Positions 1 to 11,064 of a stretch of 64,000 nucleotides of DNA are shown in pieces (position 1 is the first letter of the stretch; every line of letters begins with the position of its first letter). The DNA comes from Adineta ricciae. Lineage: Eukaryota; Rotifera; Eurotatoria; Adinetida; Adinetidae. Below the pieces are notes generated by a model. That model was given only the letters and a program-made list of their open reading frames with translations, did no database searches and was not told the origin of the DNA. Made by a program: the position numbers and the translations under genes. The DNA lies in contig CAJNOJ010000134.1 of assembly GCA_905250025.1 (NCBI GenBank), positions 186,001 through 250,000 on the forward strand. The letters are read 5' to 3'.

Positions 1-85
1 TCACCGTTTTCTTGTGCAGAATAAGATTGAACTTGTACAATCTTCGTGTCGAAAGGTCGAAGGATAACTGTATCATCCTCTTTCT

Positions 86-445
86 TCATTCTGCTGAGTG
101 ATATATATATATATCGATGCTACGTACTTGCAGTGTCCCGGGCGAAGCTTGAAGATCGACTACGACTTTGCTCATTGTGTATCCTTGGGCCTTGCATGTA
201 GTAATAACGAAGGCAGACACAAATGGTAGTTGTGTAGTCGTATCTTGAATGACTTGTGGAATTTGTCTCCCACTTCGCACTCGATCACGTAGATGCCTGA
301 AGAGTTGCTTTATAGGAACAATGAGTCGCTTTTTGATTAATGGAATAGGAGTTAGTTTAGGACGAAGATCATCAAGATATTCTTGAAAATGCAATATCTC
401 ACAAACAAAATCGCGAGAAGATAAATCCTCTTGAGACTTTTCCAT
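86..445 (-). pseudogene. C-terminal fragment of a PIF1/Helitron-like DNA helicase
   Basis: An open frame of about 119 codons carries a stretch of the type FVSAFVITTCKAQGYTMSKV. This matches the last conserved motif of superfamily 1 PIF1-like helicases, where 'AFAMTINKSQGQTL' is usual. Such helicases are common in Helitron and other mobile elements of invertebrate genomes. No Walker A or B motif is present, so only the C-terminal part is here. The frame ends just after a (TA)n run near 100-115, which may have shifted the frame. The first Met may not be the true start. Probably a mobile-element remnant; a host PIF1 fragment cannot be excluded. Confidence 0.5.
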
Positions 446-1046
446 ACCTTAGTGGGGTCTACCTATCGTCCAAAGGTGGAACGTAAAGGACTTGAACACC
501 TAAATATGTTTTCTCGTAAGCTATCCATCATATGTTAGAACCAATCAACAAGAAAAGTACATCAACATTGCTGAGTTTGTTCTAGATTGTGATACTAATC
601 TCGTTAGGTAGGTTGTCAAAGTGTATAGTCGAGTATGATGTTAATCGAGACAATGCTAAATAAACTAGGTATGGAAAAGCATCCGATCAAAGATCACATA
701 TATAAGAATATCATCGAAATCAAATATATATTTATTACTTAAATTGGAAACGTTATTTATGGGCTGAATATTTTGCATTGATTGATAAAAGGCATGAGAT
801 CAGATTAGTACTAATTGATTATTTCGATCACTTATGCACTGTTCGATGAATAGAATAAGTTAGGATAAAAAAGACTAATGAGTCCGATTCATCTAATCGT
901 AGTACGTGCATATTGTTGCTTTTAATGGGAAATATCCATTTCAGACAAAAAAATAAGTTGATTAAGAAAAAGGAAAGCTACTTTTGAGTAATCAAGCACC
1001 CTGAATGCAACAAAATGAAATAGAATCTGTTTCGTATTCGAATAAT
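446..1046. other. Intergenic, no gene seen
   Basis: About 600 bp of AT-rich sequence with only short open stretches in all frames. No repeat, RNA gene or conserved coding motif was recognised. Confidence 0.5.
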
Positions 1047-2860
1047 TTATCTAAGTGCACTCATTGATGTACTTGCACGTTGGCTGCTTGTCGATGTATG
1101 CGGTTGATGTTGAATCTGATGAACGAGCTGTTGAACAACTCCACTCGTTGCTTCGCCTCGACCAACAGCCGTTCCGGTCTTGTCCATTGAAATCGGTTGT
1201 GCAGCGAATCCAGCAGCGGCTTGTTGTTGCTGTGTTCGAAGGTCATATCGATGTCGAGCAAAACCACCAGCTATATGACCTACATGTCCAATGAAATACA
1301 TTACGCACAGTCAAAGAAGTTTGTCTTCAACCTTGGGATGCACTTGGTTGTAAAGAAAATTGTTCGGGACCGCTGAGACTATGACCTGTTATTTGATAAA
1401 CAGCATCCATGCCAGGAGCATATGTTGCATCCATCTATATCAAATAAATGATTCCGAATTCGAACTTTCCACTACATTATGATTTACCTCCTTATTGAAT
1501 TGTGTATGATCTTCAATATAACTTTGATAATCATCATAGTTTGCTGCTTTGCCCAGTGGCGAACTGAAATACGGTTTCGATGATCGAAGAGTTTTCATCT
1601 ACGATGCAGCAAGTGTGAATAAAAACCATCATCTCTCAGTTTTTATTTACCAAATAAAAAGCCATGATCGCTCCCAATCCAAAGCCGAATGCCACGTCTT
1701 CCCAATGATTTTTATTACTAGCCAACCGAACGCCACCGGCAACCACTGAGAGGGTAATTATCGATAAAACAAGAAATGGTTTGACAATTCGAACACGTTC
1801 AATACGTATGCCACGGTGAAGATAAATCTAAACATTTACAACAGCAACTCGAGATCAATTTTCTGAGAATCAATTTACTGCAAGAAACATCGCACTGTAC
1901 ATGGACAGCGAAGCGTGAAGTGATGGAAAAGAAAGTCTAAAGAAAATACTCAATAGCATAGTAACGATTTCTTCTCATACCTAGCTTCGCGCGACAATCC
2001 AGTTAAATTCTTCGATAGACATACAACTTCAGCATCATTTAAACCTACAAACGCAGTGAGTAGCATTTTATTTTACAACCTGCAATTTTATACTCACCCA
2101 TTCCATTGCATGATTTCTGATCAAGGTTGCATAGAGTTAAAAAGTAAGGTCTCAAACGTCCAGACATAATCTTCAGAATATCCGTGAGAACAGTGGTTGC
2201 TAGTGCACCAAATATAAATACCGCTAAAGTAAAAATGACTCTACAATCAATAATCTGCCACAAGTAACATACAAGTATATTTCAGAATACGAGCTAATGA
2301 TCGCATCAAACATTCCTTAAAACGAATAGCAAAACGAGCCCGATAGGAATGATATGTGACAAATGAACGAATCAATTCAATGGTGGAAATCTATATAGAA
2401 ACAAAACATGAAAACATATTCGGTAGATTTCAATGGTTTCCTTACGATGACGATGGGAGTTGCTAAACATAAGATATAGAGAGTAAGATTCGAAAGAATG
2501 ATATAATTCCGTTCGGTGTTGGCATCTTCATAAGATTGCAAATAACGAGCATCATCACAAAGGAATCGTTGTTGTCGAACAGGAAATATGTCCGATGCTC
2601 TACGAAGACAAAATGCATTCTGTTTCAACAATTAACCTTCGTTGTTTCATTCTACCGAAGAAGAAATGCGATGATAATCGCAAATACAAGTACGATACTA
2701 TCAAGAACAGCCGTCGCTAAAGCATATCGGCCACCATTTCGAACATATTCCGCTGTTCCTTCCGTATAAGGTGCACTTCTATCAGAAAAGAAATAAAGTT
2801 CAATCAAGATCGTTTTTTTCTCGAAGATGAAAATCTATACATGCGTGATCGTGCGTCCAT
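1047..2860 (-). CDS. PAP2-superfamily lipid phosphatase-related protein (PLPPR/LPP-like)
   Basis: Multi-exon gene for a polytopic membrane protein of the phosphatidic acid phosphatase type 2 superfamily. The Met at 2860 opens a tiny first exon. Reading on, one finds a first membrane helix, then FPVRQQRFLCDDARYLQSYE, like the extracellular loop of lipid phosphate phosphatases. The C1-region motif SGRLRP follows, then PSLHAS in place of the catalytic PSGH, and finally NKNHWEDV near the C3 motif. Introns are about 45-90 bp. A last exon (1047-1279), reached through a weak GTTGAA donor at 1331, adds a Gln/Ala/Ser-rich cytoplasmic tail; without it the protein ends at 1327. The altered C2 motif suggests a PLPPR-type protein that may lack phosphatase activity. 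Membrane topology is inferred. Confidence 0.75.
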
Positions 2861-3345
2861 GATTGTCTTAACTGATTCTAATCATCTCTTCCAAAGAGCG
2901 AGAGATGAAATTGTTCACTTCTTAAACAATCTTTTCTCTCTTTTTTTGTCGTGTTATTCAAATATACAATGAAAAGAATGATGATGGCCGTGAAATATTC
3001 GCATATATGCAAACATTCGATCAAGACGATTTTCTTGGGCATGTACACGTACAATTGAGTAGAATTTCGTATCTATGATCATGGGGAGGGAGAGAGAAAA
3101 ACGAACGAGCTTGTTTAATATCATCGGCAAAGTTAAGACTTTAACAAATACTCGCCATCCGATCAGGAAAGGAAAGCAAAAGAAACATTCTTTTCATAGG
3201 AGATATCTGTTGACCACGAATGAAAGAATGTTTCGTTGTGCAATTCTTAGACAAGTCAAAGATCATCATCAATTCTCATCCGTTCAATTGTTAGAAATCA
3301 AGGTGGGCATAGAGACACGTACGAGATGGAGTCGACTTGCAATTT
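2861..3345. other. Intergenic region between lipid phosphatase and DUSP12-like genes
   Basis: About 485 bp with no convincing coding exon. It holds the upstream region of the lipid phosphatase gene and the 3' flank of the phosphatase at 3346-4161. A plus-strand open frame at 3075-3440 overlaps the end of that gene and looks spurious. Confidence 0.45.
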
Positions 3346-4161
3346 TTATTCAATTAGTTGATGTTGAAATACAAAAGCAGGTTTTATCCATTGATGACAA
3401 ACACATCGCAAACCTTGAAGAGAATATTCACCTAGATTAATTTGACAATTTGGACAACGAATTGCTCCAACTGAATTGACAAATATGTCGTCTATCCAAT
3501 CGAGAAAAAACGTGAAAATTTGAGACGAATTCAAACAACTAAGGTCATGTTTTTGTATATCGCTACTATGAAACAGTTTCTCATGACACTGACGACATTT
3601 ATATTCTCTTTCAGAGTCGTCTGTTGAGAATAAAACAGTTGGAGTCGCTGCTTCCGATTTGATCGGAGCGAACCTTTGTCGTTGAAATTCTTTGTAAAGT
3701 TCATTTTCTAAATCAATCTTGTAATTCATCTGATAAAATAAGTCCAATTGTCGAAGAAAACCATCATTTGGCAACACCGACCAAAAGCGTCGTTTACTTC
3801 TTAATCGTTCCAAGGCTTCGTCTCGTGTTAACGAATACTTGCGCATTAGATACATTGCAGCAATTGTCGCCGAACGTGACACACCTGCATGGCAGTGAAT
3901 TAGTATTTGTTGACCTTGAACAATCGACTGTTCAATGAATTGAAAACATTTGTCGAATTCATTTGTTAATAAATCTGTTGAATGAAAATCTTCGGCATGA
4001 ATAATCAAATATGTACGTTTGGGATCTAAATGCTTTGGTTGATAATCAAGAAGTGTGATTATGTGTGAGATATTGTGTTCGTCGAGGGCTCGATGATCTT
4101 CCGATGCGGTTATATCACCTAACCAAACACCACAATCATCAATTTTGTCAGCGGTAAACAT
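3346..4161 (-). CDS. DUSP12: Dual-specificity phosphatase, DUSP12/YVH1-like
   Basis: Single-exon, 271-residue protein. The N-terminal half is a dual-specificity phosphatase domain with the active-site loop HCHAGVSRSAT at about residues 90-100, giving the catalytic Cys and the P-loop Arg. An Asp (HAEDFHS) lies upstream as general acid. The C-terminal half contains CRQCHEKLF and CPNCQINLG...CVCHQWIKPAF. This is the zinc-binding domain typical of YVH1/DUSP12, including the ending of the form 'C.C..WI.PAF'. In other eukaryotes this protein helps late 60S ribosome maturation. Length is close to that of the family (about 340 in human), though the middle is shorter. The call rests on both domains being present in the right order. 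Confidence 0.88.
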   Translation of the reverse strand: MFTADKIDDCGVWLGDITASEDHRALDEHNISHIITLLDYQPKHLDPKRTYLIIHAEDFHSTDLLTNEFDKCFQFIEQSIVQGQQILIHCHAGVSRSATIAAMYLMRKYSLTRDEALERLRSKRRFWSVLPNDGFLRQLDLFYQMNYKIDLENELYKEFQRQRFAPIKSEAATPTVLFSTDDSEREYKCRQCHEKLFHSSDIQKHDLSCLNSSQIFTFFLDWIDDIFVNSVGAIRCPNCQINLGEYSLQGLRCVCHQWIKPAFVFQHQLIE

Positions 4162-4316
4162 CGATCTATATAGTTATGGAAATTGGGAGGAGTATTTATG
4201 AATAATTATCAAAGATTTCTTATACTCTTTGTAAAAAAATAAGTAGAGAAATAAAACAAGTCAATTTTACGAGGAATTATATCACAAAAAAAATGGAACA
4301 TTCGTACGAAGTTGGT

Positions 4317-5499
4317 TTATTGAATTCCTTTAGCTGCCAATTCTTGTCGGACTCTAGATGAAATAAAACATGTCGAAATAAATTTCATTCGAAAACTTCA
4401 TTCACTTACCGACTAAGATAAGTGCTATCAGGATAGCCGAAACTAGGAAAAAAAACAACGTGAGTATTATCAATTTCTTTCATAAGATCAATTTTACTTC
4501 TCAACACCACCATTGTAATGTGTTTTATGATGAATATCATTCCATGTTACGACATTTTCTTGACCTGTCGTGCGGGATTGGCCAATGGTGAACACTTGAC
4601 GAAGTTCAAAAGCTTTTTGTAAAAGTTTAAGTATTTCTCGACCTTCGCGAGTGTCAGGCAAATACGCCTCACGTCGTGTTCCACGATAAGGTCGGCCGGG
4701 ATTCGGATGTCTATCCTAAATGAAATGAACATCTCGAAATGTTTTGATCAATTTCAATTTCAATTAAATATACATCTTGGATACCATTGGGGAAAAAATA
4801 AGTGATTTGGATTGTACCATTTGATTTCTCGTAACCTGGTAAATGATGCTTCGTTCTAATGAATTTCATAGTACCATTATCTGGTTGAGTACCTATGAGT
4901 AGAAGATTCAGAATGAATTCGATGTATAGATGAACGTCTCGTACCTCGAATATCTCCGTAAATAGTAAAACAACAAGGGCATTGTGGTTTGACACTGTTA
5001 AAATATTGATCGATGCATTCGGTGCAGAATTGATGACCACATTTATTGAGTCGTTTGGGTTTGATACAGTCATCCATACAGATAGCACATCGTTCTGTAT
5101 GTATAGAATGTATTAAGATGAATAAAAGTTGCTCTTACGGACCTGGTTCACCGTTTTCTGAATGATTTTCATGTGCTTTCGATTCATTTTGTTTATTATT
5201 AGAATCATAGTTTTCTTCTGCAGACGAATCAGTGGATTTGGAATTATGTTTGTGAGATGAATCTTTTGATTTATGACGGTGATCTCGTCGTGTCACATCC
5301 GCAGAATGAGGCTAATATTAATGAACATATTTGATATGATGTCATTTGCAAAGCTTAAACTTACATGGCGTCTTGTTTCACCTGATTTATCTCTATCTTT
5401 TTCTGGTGCCATTTTGTCGTACGCTTGACTCCATACTCTTCGAAGACCCCTTCTGAAACCGCCCAAAACGGATGGATCTTGCTCAGAAGGTGTTGCCAT
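4317..5499 (-). CDS. Deltex-type RING E3 ubiquitin ligase (DTX3-like)
   Basis: Several exons on the minus strand, start at 5499. A basic N-terminal segment is followed by a charged His/Ser/Lys-rich linker. Then comes a RING finger: ERCAICMDD...[11 protein letters not shown]...CPCC. After it comes a Deltex C-terminal domain, recognisable from [57 protein letters not shown] and [11 protein letters not shown]. The short form without WWE domains resembles DTX3/DTX3L. Deltex proteins act with E2 enzymes on Notch-related and ADP-ribosylated targets; which applies here is unknown. The final exon ends at 4317 with a short tail. Confidence 0.88.
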
Positions 5500-6151
5500 A
5501 TCGATCAGAACGATTTCTGAAGAACGGAAAGTACTGCGTCATTAAGAATATCAATATCTTTTCATGGAAATTCTTTAAGTAAACTGATACTAATCTACTG
5601 ATTTCACGTTCATTTGTGATGATGGTAGTGTCAAACATGATTTCAATAGCAAAAATAGATGAATTTTCAGTGAACAAGAGCACAGTAGAAATAATATTTG
5701 CGAGGAAGTTGATGATGAGTCATATCTCACATCTGATTGGTCGATCGACTCAGCAAAACAAATAAATGTTGATTTCTTTGTAAAAGTATCCCAGGACGAA
5801 ACTCTTCAAAGGAAAAACAATATTCGTCAACGTATTGAAACAAATTTTCTAAAAGACGAAAAACGATAAAAATCCTTCGATGTAATGATTAGCTTCCGAT
5901 CTTATTATATGAATCATCCACATCCACCCTGTCTAATACAACATGTTTATTTATCAATCCAGATTGACATCGTGCACCATTGCTTCAATGATTCTCTTTA
6001 TTTACTCGAGATATTCACAAAATTCTTCATAAAATCATATTCATCCATGAATAATCATGCAAATATTCTATCTAATCGATACATACTCTAGTTCTGATCT
6101 TCTCTTTTCTAGATAAATCAAGGCGCCTATCTGTGATCAAATTTCTTCGTT
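5500..6151. promoter_or_regulatory. Intergenic region between divergently transcribed Deltex and KRTCAP2 genes
   Basis: About 650 bp separate the start of the minus-strand Deltex gene from the plus-strand KRTCAP2 gene, so both promoters must lie here. No TATA-like element stands out from the AT-rich background, and the short open frames look like chance. Confidence 0.4.
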
Positions 6152-7205
6152 ATGGGTAAACCGACGAAACTTCTATTGGGACGATATTTATCGAACTGTT
6201 TTGCTTTATTTTAGCTGCATCTCATGCTTCATCCTTTCTTATTTCGCTTCTTATTAGTTTAGTACTAATTGCATCAATGCAATTATTTCGTGCACAGTTA
6301 GCATCGAGTCAAGCACTGACGATCGTTGGAGGTTTTTTTGGTTCATTAGTTTTCATTTCACTATTAACGGTAGGATTTCAAAACCGAAGATTAGTTTTCC
6401 TAGCGGAAAATGTGTTTTAGGCTATAAGCAATTTCGAAATGAATACGTTCGGGCCAAATTATCAAGCGCGAATCTTTCCTGAAGGTATAAACATAGCAAA
6501 AAAATAGATTTTTCGTACTGGATTGCTTTTAGTGATCTCATGTTTATTCATTTCAATGATCTGCAGCGGCTTTGTACATCGAGTTTGTGTAACAACTTGG
6601 TAAGTAACATACTCGATGAACTTTTGCCAAAAACGTTAATTGTCGTGCGAAGGGAAACAAATAAAACGTCTAATTATCTATTATTATTCAAGTAACGACG
6701 TTTCTCTTTCTTCCAATAAGCTTAGTACATTCGTTGCATTTAAATCTCCTCTGAATTGCAACGCGTTTTATCTCGAGAGATGACAACTGTTCGAGATAAG
6801 AATAAGACGATGTGACTTGGATTTGCGATATATATGCACTGAAGTTATTCCGAAACACAACAATGTTTCACGTTGAGAACAGCTGCGAATAAGTATATAT
6901 TCGATTGAATTTCTAATGAGAAGTATTGTGACTAGGATAAGTGATGAATTGATTCCTTTTTCTGTGAAATTCATATGACTTCGTCGCTGCCTTTTCTTCC
7001 TTAGTCCCTTGAGAGCATAATAACATGAAAAAAAAAAGTTGTCTTCTTTGTCTAAACTCGTCTGTCTACTTTCAGTGTTATTTTTTCAATGATCGCACTT
7101 TATTATATCAATCGCATTTCAAGCAACACTTACGGAAGTGCAACTACACCGGCAACAGGTTATGCTACACAAAATGCTCTCTTGAACAAGAAAAAGCAGA
7201 AATGA
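6152..7205 (+). CDS. KRTCAP2: Keratinocyte-associated protein 2 homologue, oligosaccharyltransferase subunit
   Basis: Five exons read together give a small hydrophobic protein of the KRTCAP2 family, a subunit of the ER oligosaccharyltransferase complex. The first exon is only ATGG (6152-6155). Exon 2 (6215-6369) encodes a helix ending SMQLFRAQLASSQALTIVGG. Exon 3 (6421-6484) carries AISNFEMNTFGPNYQARIFPE. Exon 4 (6533-6599) carries CSGFVHRVCVTTC, and exon 5 (7076-7205) carries FSMIALYYINRISS and a Lys-rich end. These match the human order (QLAS.W.TI.GG; FGKGFQAKIFPE; HRVCVTTC; YYINKIS). The fourth intron is unusually long for this window, about 476 bp. Confidence 0.88.
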
Positions 7206-7739
7206 AATCATTTATCATATTCCTTTCTCTTTCTCTCTCGCTAAATTTCTGTCAAAAAAGAAGGTCTGTAGTAGAATAATGCTTAAATAAATCCAATTCA
7301 TTGTTGTCTTATTGAATAAAAATCTTTGCATGAGCAAAGCCAAAGCGACGCATGATATATTTATCTGTCTGGAAGTTCAATTGACGTATCGACGAGTTGT
7401 GCATGCTGTAGACAGACGCTTTTTGCTATGCAAATGCATGACTATTGTGTCCGCCCATTAAAGAAAACGCGACCACTTTCATCTTTGTCATCTCGGAACG
7501 CGAGCTTTTCTTTCTTTCTCACATCTTTATCATGCAAAAACAATGAGCCGAGCAAACTGTTTCCTGTGAAGAACAGAGACGAGCAAATGAAAAGCATCAG
7601 CTATATTTACTCGTTGTTCGTGCTTTTCATAAAGTTTACATTTGACTCTTTACGACTCTCATTTTCTTTTCAGATTAAATTCTCTTTTTCGTTTTACGAT
7701 GTTCACTTGATATTACAAAATGTAATCACTTCTCCCTCG
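7206..7739. other. Intergenic / upstream region of beta-4-galactosyltransferase
   Basis: Holds the KRTCAP2 3' flank and the promoter or 5' UTR of the next gene. The frame upstream of the Met at 7740 stays open to 7428 (another Met), so a longer N-terminus is possible. The internal Met gives a standard type II membrane topology and is preferred. Confidence 0.4.
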
Positions 7740-9471
7740 ATGTATACAAGATATCAAAGTCTACTCAATTCGGAACGGACACGTGACCAACAAGATGATC
7801 CGACCCGGTCGACGCACAAACTATATCGATATCATCATGATCCAGTAGCATCGACAAACAATTTTCGTCGTGACATTCCACCTATTTTGATTTTATTGTT
7901 TTTCCTGTTTTTGATTATCATCATTTTATCCCAAATCCTTGTTGTTCATTCGTCGCGTTATGGAACGAATTTTTCCGCCATGCAAAAGATTCAAGAAGAA
8001 TTAAAACAAATGGACGAAAGTATGGAGCAAATACTCAGTGCCAATGTCTTACCGATCGATAAATGGCGTTTGCTCTTTCACATCCAGACGTACCTTTATC
8101 GGTTTGAATCTTTGTTCAATTTATTCAACAATCAATCGAATCATACTTCCCAAAACGAAAGACAAAGCCCACAGATGATCAAACACGTTCAAGATCGACT
8201 GAAACATCTGACCGATCCCAAAGATACAACATTATTGCATAAAAGGAGAAAGTTTTGTCCGGAACAACCTCGCCAACTCAGTAAGAAGCGCTCACTCAAT
8301 TCGATTTCATTATTTTTTCTTCGTCTGTTTGTAGAAGGTCGTATTTTGGACGACAACTCAACATTTTCAAATATTTCATTATATGAATTGGAAATGAACT
8401 ATACCAATGTCAGATCAGGTGGTCATTGGTCACCCGCTCATTGTCGAGCACGTCATAGGGTAATGCAACACCTTTATACCCATCGCTTTTCTTATTTTTA
8501 TCTCTTTCACCTCCTAAGGATCGTTCACGTAAGTCAGCAGTGACTAAAAAAGTTCGCTTTTTCTCACCCTTAACACTCGATACTAAACTACAATTTGAAA
8601 AATTCTTCTCCAACTCACTGCTCTTTCTTTTCTCGATTTAGGTAGCAATTATAATTCCGTATCGAGATCGATTTGAGCACTTAGTGACACTACTCTATTA
8701 TTTACATCCACTCTTACAACGACAAGAACTTGATTATAAGATCTACGTTTCCGAACAGACTGGAAATGGAACATATAACAAAGCTGTACTAATGAACGCA
8801 GCTTTTATTCATGCATCTAGTGAATATGATTTTCAATGTTTTGTCTTTCATGATGTGGATTTAATACCAGAAGATGATCGGAATATGTATTCCTGTCCTA
8901 TCTTTCCTCGGCATATGTCAGTTGCTGTCAATGAAATGAATTATAAGTAAATATCGGCCGACATCAGTTGATTTTTATTGATCTCGATATGAATATTTAG
9001 ACTAACTTACGAAGAACTCATTGGCGGAGTATTTAATATACGTATGGAACATTTTCTCGCTGTTAATGGTTACAGTAATTTGTATTGGGGTTGGGGAGCT
9101 GAAGACGATGACTTATTCTATCGGTAAACAACGATATAACCTCACCAAACCATTCGTACGTTTGTTTTAGTTTGAAAGAAATTTCTTTGAAAATTATTCG
9201 TCCACCTTCATCGATTGCCAGATACCGAATGCTTCAACACACAAAACGAACACCATCCATATGGAATAAACGGTATTGTTTGCTTGATTTCGCATAATAA
9301 ATACCAACATGTCATTAATTTTCCAGAGCAAAACTACTATACTCAGCTGCTAAGCGATACACATGGGATGGTGTTTCATCTGCGCGATATAATCTAACTT
9401 CTGTCATCTCCTATCCATTGTTTACACATATACTCATCGATGTTGGTACACCGCCACCTGGTTTTAGTTAA
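7740..9471 (+). CDS. Beta-1,4-galactosyltransferase family glycosyltransferase (GT7)
   Basis: Six exons: 7740-8280, 8335-8459, 8642-8946, 9001-9123, 9171-9272, 9327-9471. A cytoplasmic tail of about 50 residues is followed by a signal anchor (IPPILILLFFLFLIIIILSQ), then a stem. The catalytic domain shows AIIIPYRDRFEHL (sugar-nucleotide fold), FHDVDLIPEDDRN with the metal-binding DVD, and YEELIGGVF. It ends with NGYSNLYWGWGAEDDD, the hallmark 'GWGxEDDD' acceptor/catalytic loop. This is a Golgi type II enzyme that adds galactose, or GalNAc in some invertebrates, in beta-1,4 linkage. Which sugar is used cannot be told from the sequence. Splice sites are all GT-AG and keep the frame. Confidence 0.88.
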
Positions 9472-9906
9472 CATACACACGAAACATAATCTTAGTCAAT
9501 TTTGTATATTATTCTACTACGAAGAAACAAACAAACTAACAGTATCTTTTCATATTTTTTTTTACATCTTTCAACTAGTGAAACAAACGGTGTTCTTTTT
9601 CAATGTCATGTTTGTGCGGTTTTGTTTTTTTTTCTTCTACGTGCAATACTTCATCCGAAATCTTCAAGTCAAATTCGATATACATCTGTATAAGAATGAA
9701 TGCGTGTGTTTTCCCTTTGTCAAAGAATGGATTTGTAGTCATTGATTGTCTTTATTTCTTTTCTGTGTACCGTAACCGTCCTTTTGGATTCGACATTTTC
9801 TTTTCTGAGTTCGAAAAAAAAAAACTTCACTTTTAGTCAAATTTGATTATGAAATGATTGATTCATTTCGTTTTGTATTTAGATCGAATAAATAACATTG
9901 AATACA
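9472..9906. other. Intergenic, T-rich
   Basis: About 435 bp of T-rich sequence with several poly-T tracts between the galactosyltransferase stop and MPC2. Open frames here translate to Phe-rich low complexity and are not believed. Confidence 0.45.
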
Positions 9907-10400
9907 ATGCTCATTCTTTCGGATTTGTATCGTGTTGCCATTCGCACTGGCGATCGAGTTCTCACACCAAGCATGAAAAAGGTATTTCTTAGTTTGCAAT
10001 TCTTTTCAATCACTGAAGATCTGCTCCTTTTTCCGTTTAGATTGTCAAATGGTAATTCTCTTCTGTTTGTCATTTTGAAAAGCATGGCTTTTGTTTTCAT
10101 ATGCATAGGGATCATCCAGCAGGAATGAAATACATTCACTTTTGGGCACCGTTGATGAAGTGGTCTTTAGTCGCAGCTGGTTTTGGCGACATGCTACGTC
10201 CAGCTAATAAACTTTCATTAAATCAATCGATATCTTTATTCGCAACAGGAGCCATTTGGAGTCGATACTCGATGGTTATTATACCAAAGAATTATATGTT
10301 ATTCGCTGTCAATATATTCTTAGCATTTGTCGGCGCACAGCAACTTGCACGTATCGGCCATTATCGATACACACATCCCGAAGCACAGGCGAAAAATTAA
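9907..10400 (+). CDS. MPC2: Mitochondrial pyruvate carrier subunit 2
   Basis: Three exons, 9907-9981, 10041-10051 and 10109-10400, give 125 residues. The diagnostic stretch is DHPAGMKYIHFWAPLMKWSL, matching the 'HPAG...FFWAP.MKW' of MPC2. Then come GDMLRPANKLS, ATGAIWSRYSMVIIPKNY (the family signature 'GFIWSRYSLVIIPKN') and NIFLAFVGAQQL. MPC1 and MPC2 form the pyruvate importer of the inner mitochondrial membrane. The second exon is only 11 nt, yet it restores the frame and adds the residues IVKW before the conserved HPAG. A Met slightly upstream is absent, so 9907 is the best start. Confidence 0.9.
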
Positions 10401-11064
10401 GAGCAAACATCTGAAAACAATTACGCACTTTCCTCCATTGAAATTGACTAGCAATAGATTAACCGTTGTCCGGACGATATTCTATAACATTAACTATAAA
10501 TTTACTATTGAATAAAACCAGCATGACAAAAGTATATATAGTTGAAATCGAATGTTTCCAGTGTAGAAATGAGTTTGATAAAAATTAGGGACAAATGAAA
10601 GAAAAAGTCAGGTATATGGTGCTTAACAATTCTTTTAAAGTCATAAAATATACTCGTAAAGATTCTGTGGAACATGAAGGCTATATGGTTTCTCACTCGC
10701 ATACTATTTACGGTATGAAACTACTTTTGAAGGTGGAAAGATAGAATCTTTACTCTAATGTCACAGTTTCTAGTTTATATATGAAAATATAATATTGCGC
10801 GAGACTTATTTCGTCTCCTGTTCATACAAATACGAGATAATCGGTACAAAGAACGAATTACGTTCTCATTAACGGCTGTTACATCATCTTATTGACCTTA
10901 TCGATACAACTAGTTCAACTGATCATGGACTATAATCAACAGAATTTTCCAGTAAACTAGATCCAATATTCGTTGATATTCCACATTGATACGGTATACA
11001 ATTTTAATAATTCTCATCTGTGCCATCATCTTATTGTATACCGATGAATCAAAGACATTCATAG
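10401..11064. other. Intergenic, no gene recognised
   Basis: About 660 bp, AT-rich. A first exon of the GT71-like gene could lie here (for example from the ATG near 10925, followed by a GT donor), but no motif confirms it. Confidence 0.35.

Noticed and set aside
1055..1294. Plus-strand open frame
   Set aside because: Antisense to the Gln/Ala-rich tail exon of the lipid-phosphatase-related gene; no motif.
3075..3440. Plus-strand 121-codon frame
   Set aside because: Overlaps the end of the DUSP12-like gene in antisense and has no family features.
7428..7739. Longer N-terminus for the galactosyltransferase
   Set aside because: The Phe/Ser-rich extension carries no motif and the Met at 7740 gives a normal type II protein.
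9440..9836. Several Phe-rich plus-strand frames
   Set aside because: They arise from T-rich low-complexity DNA.
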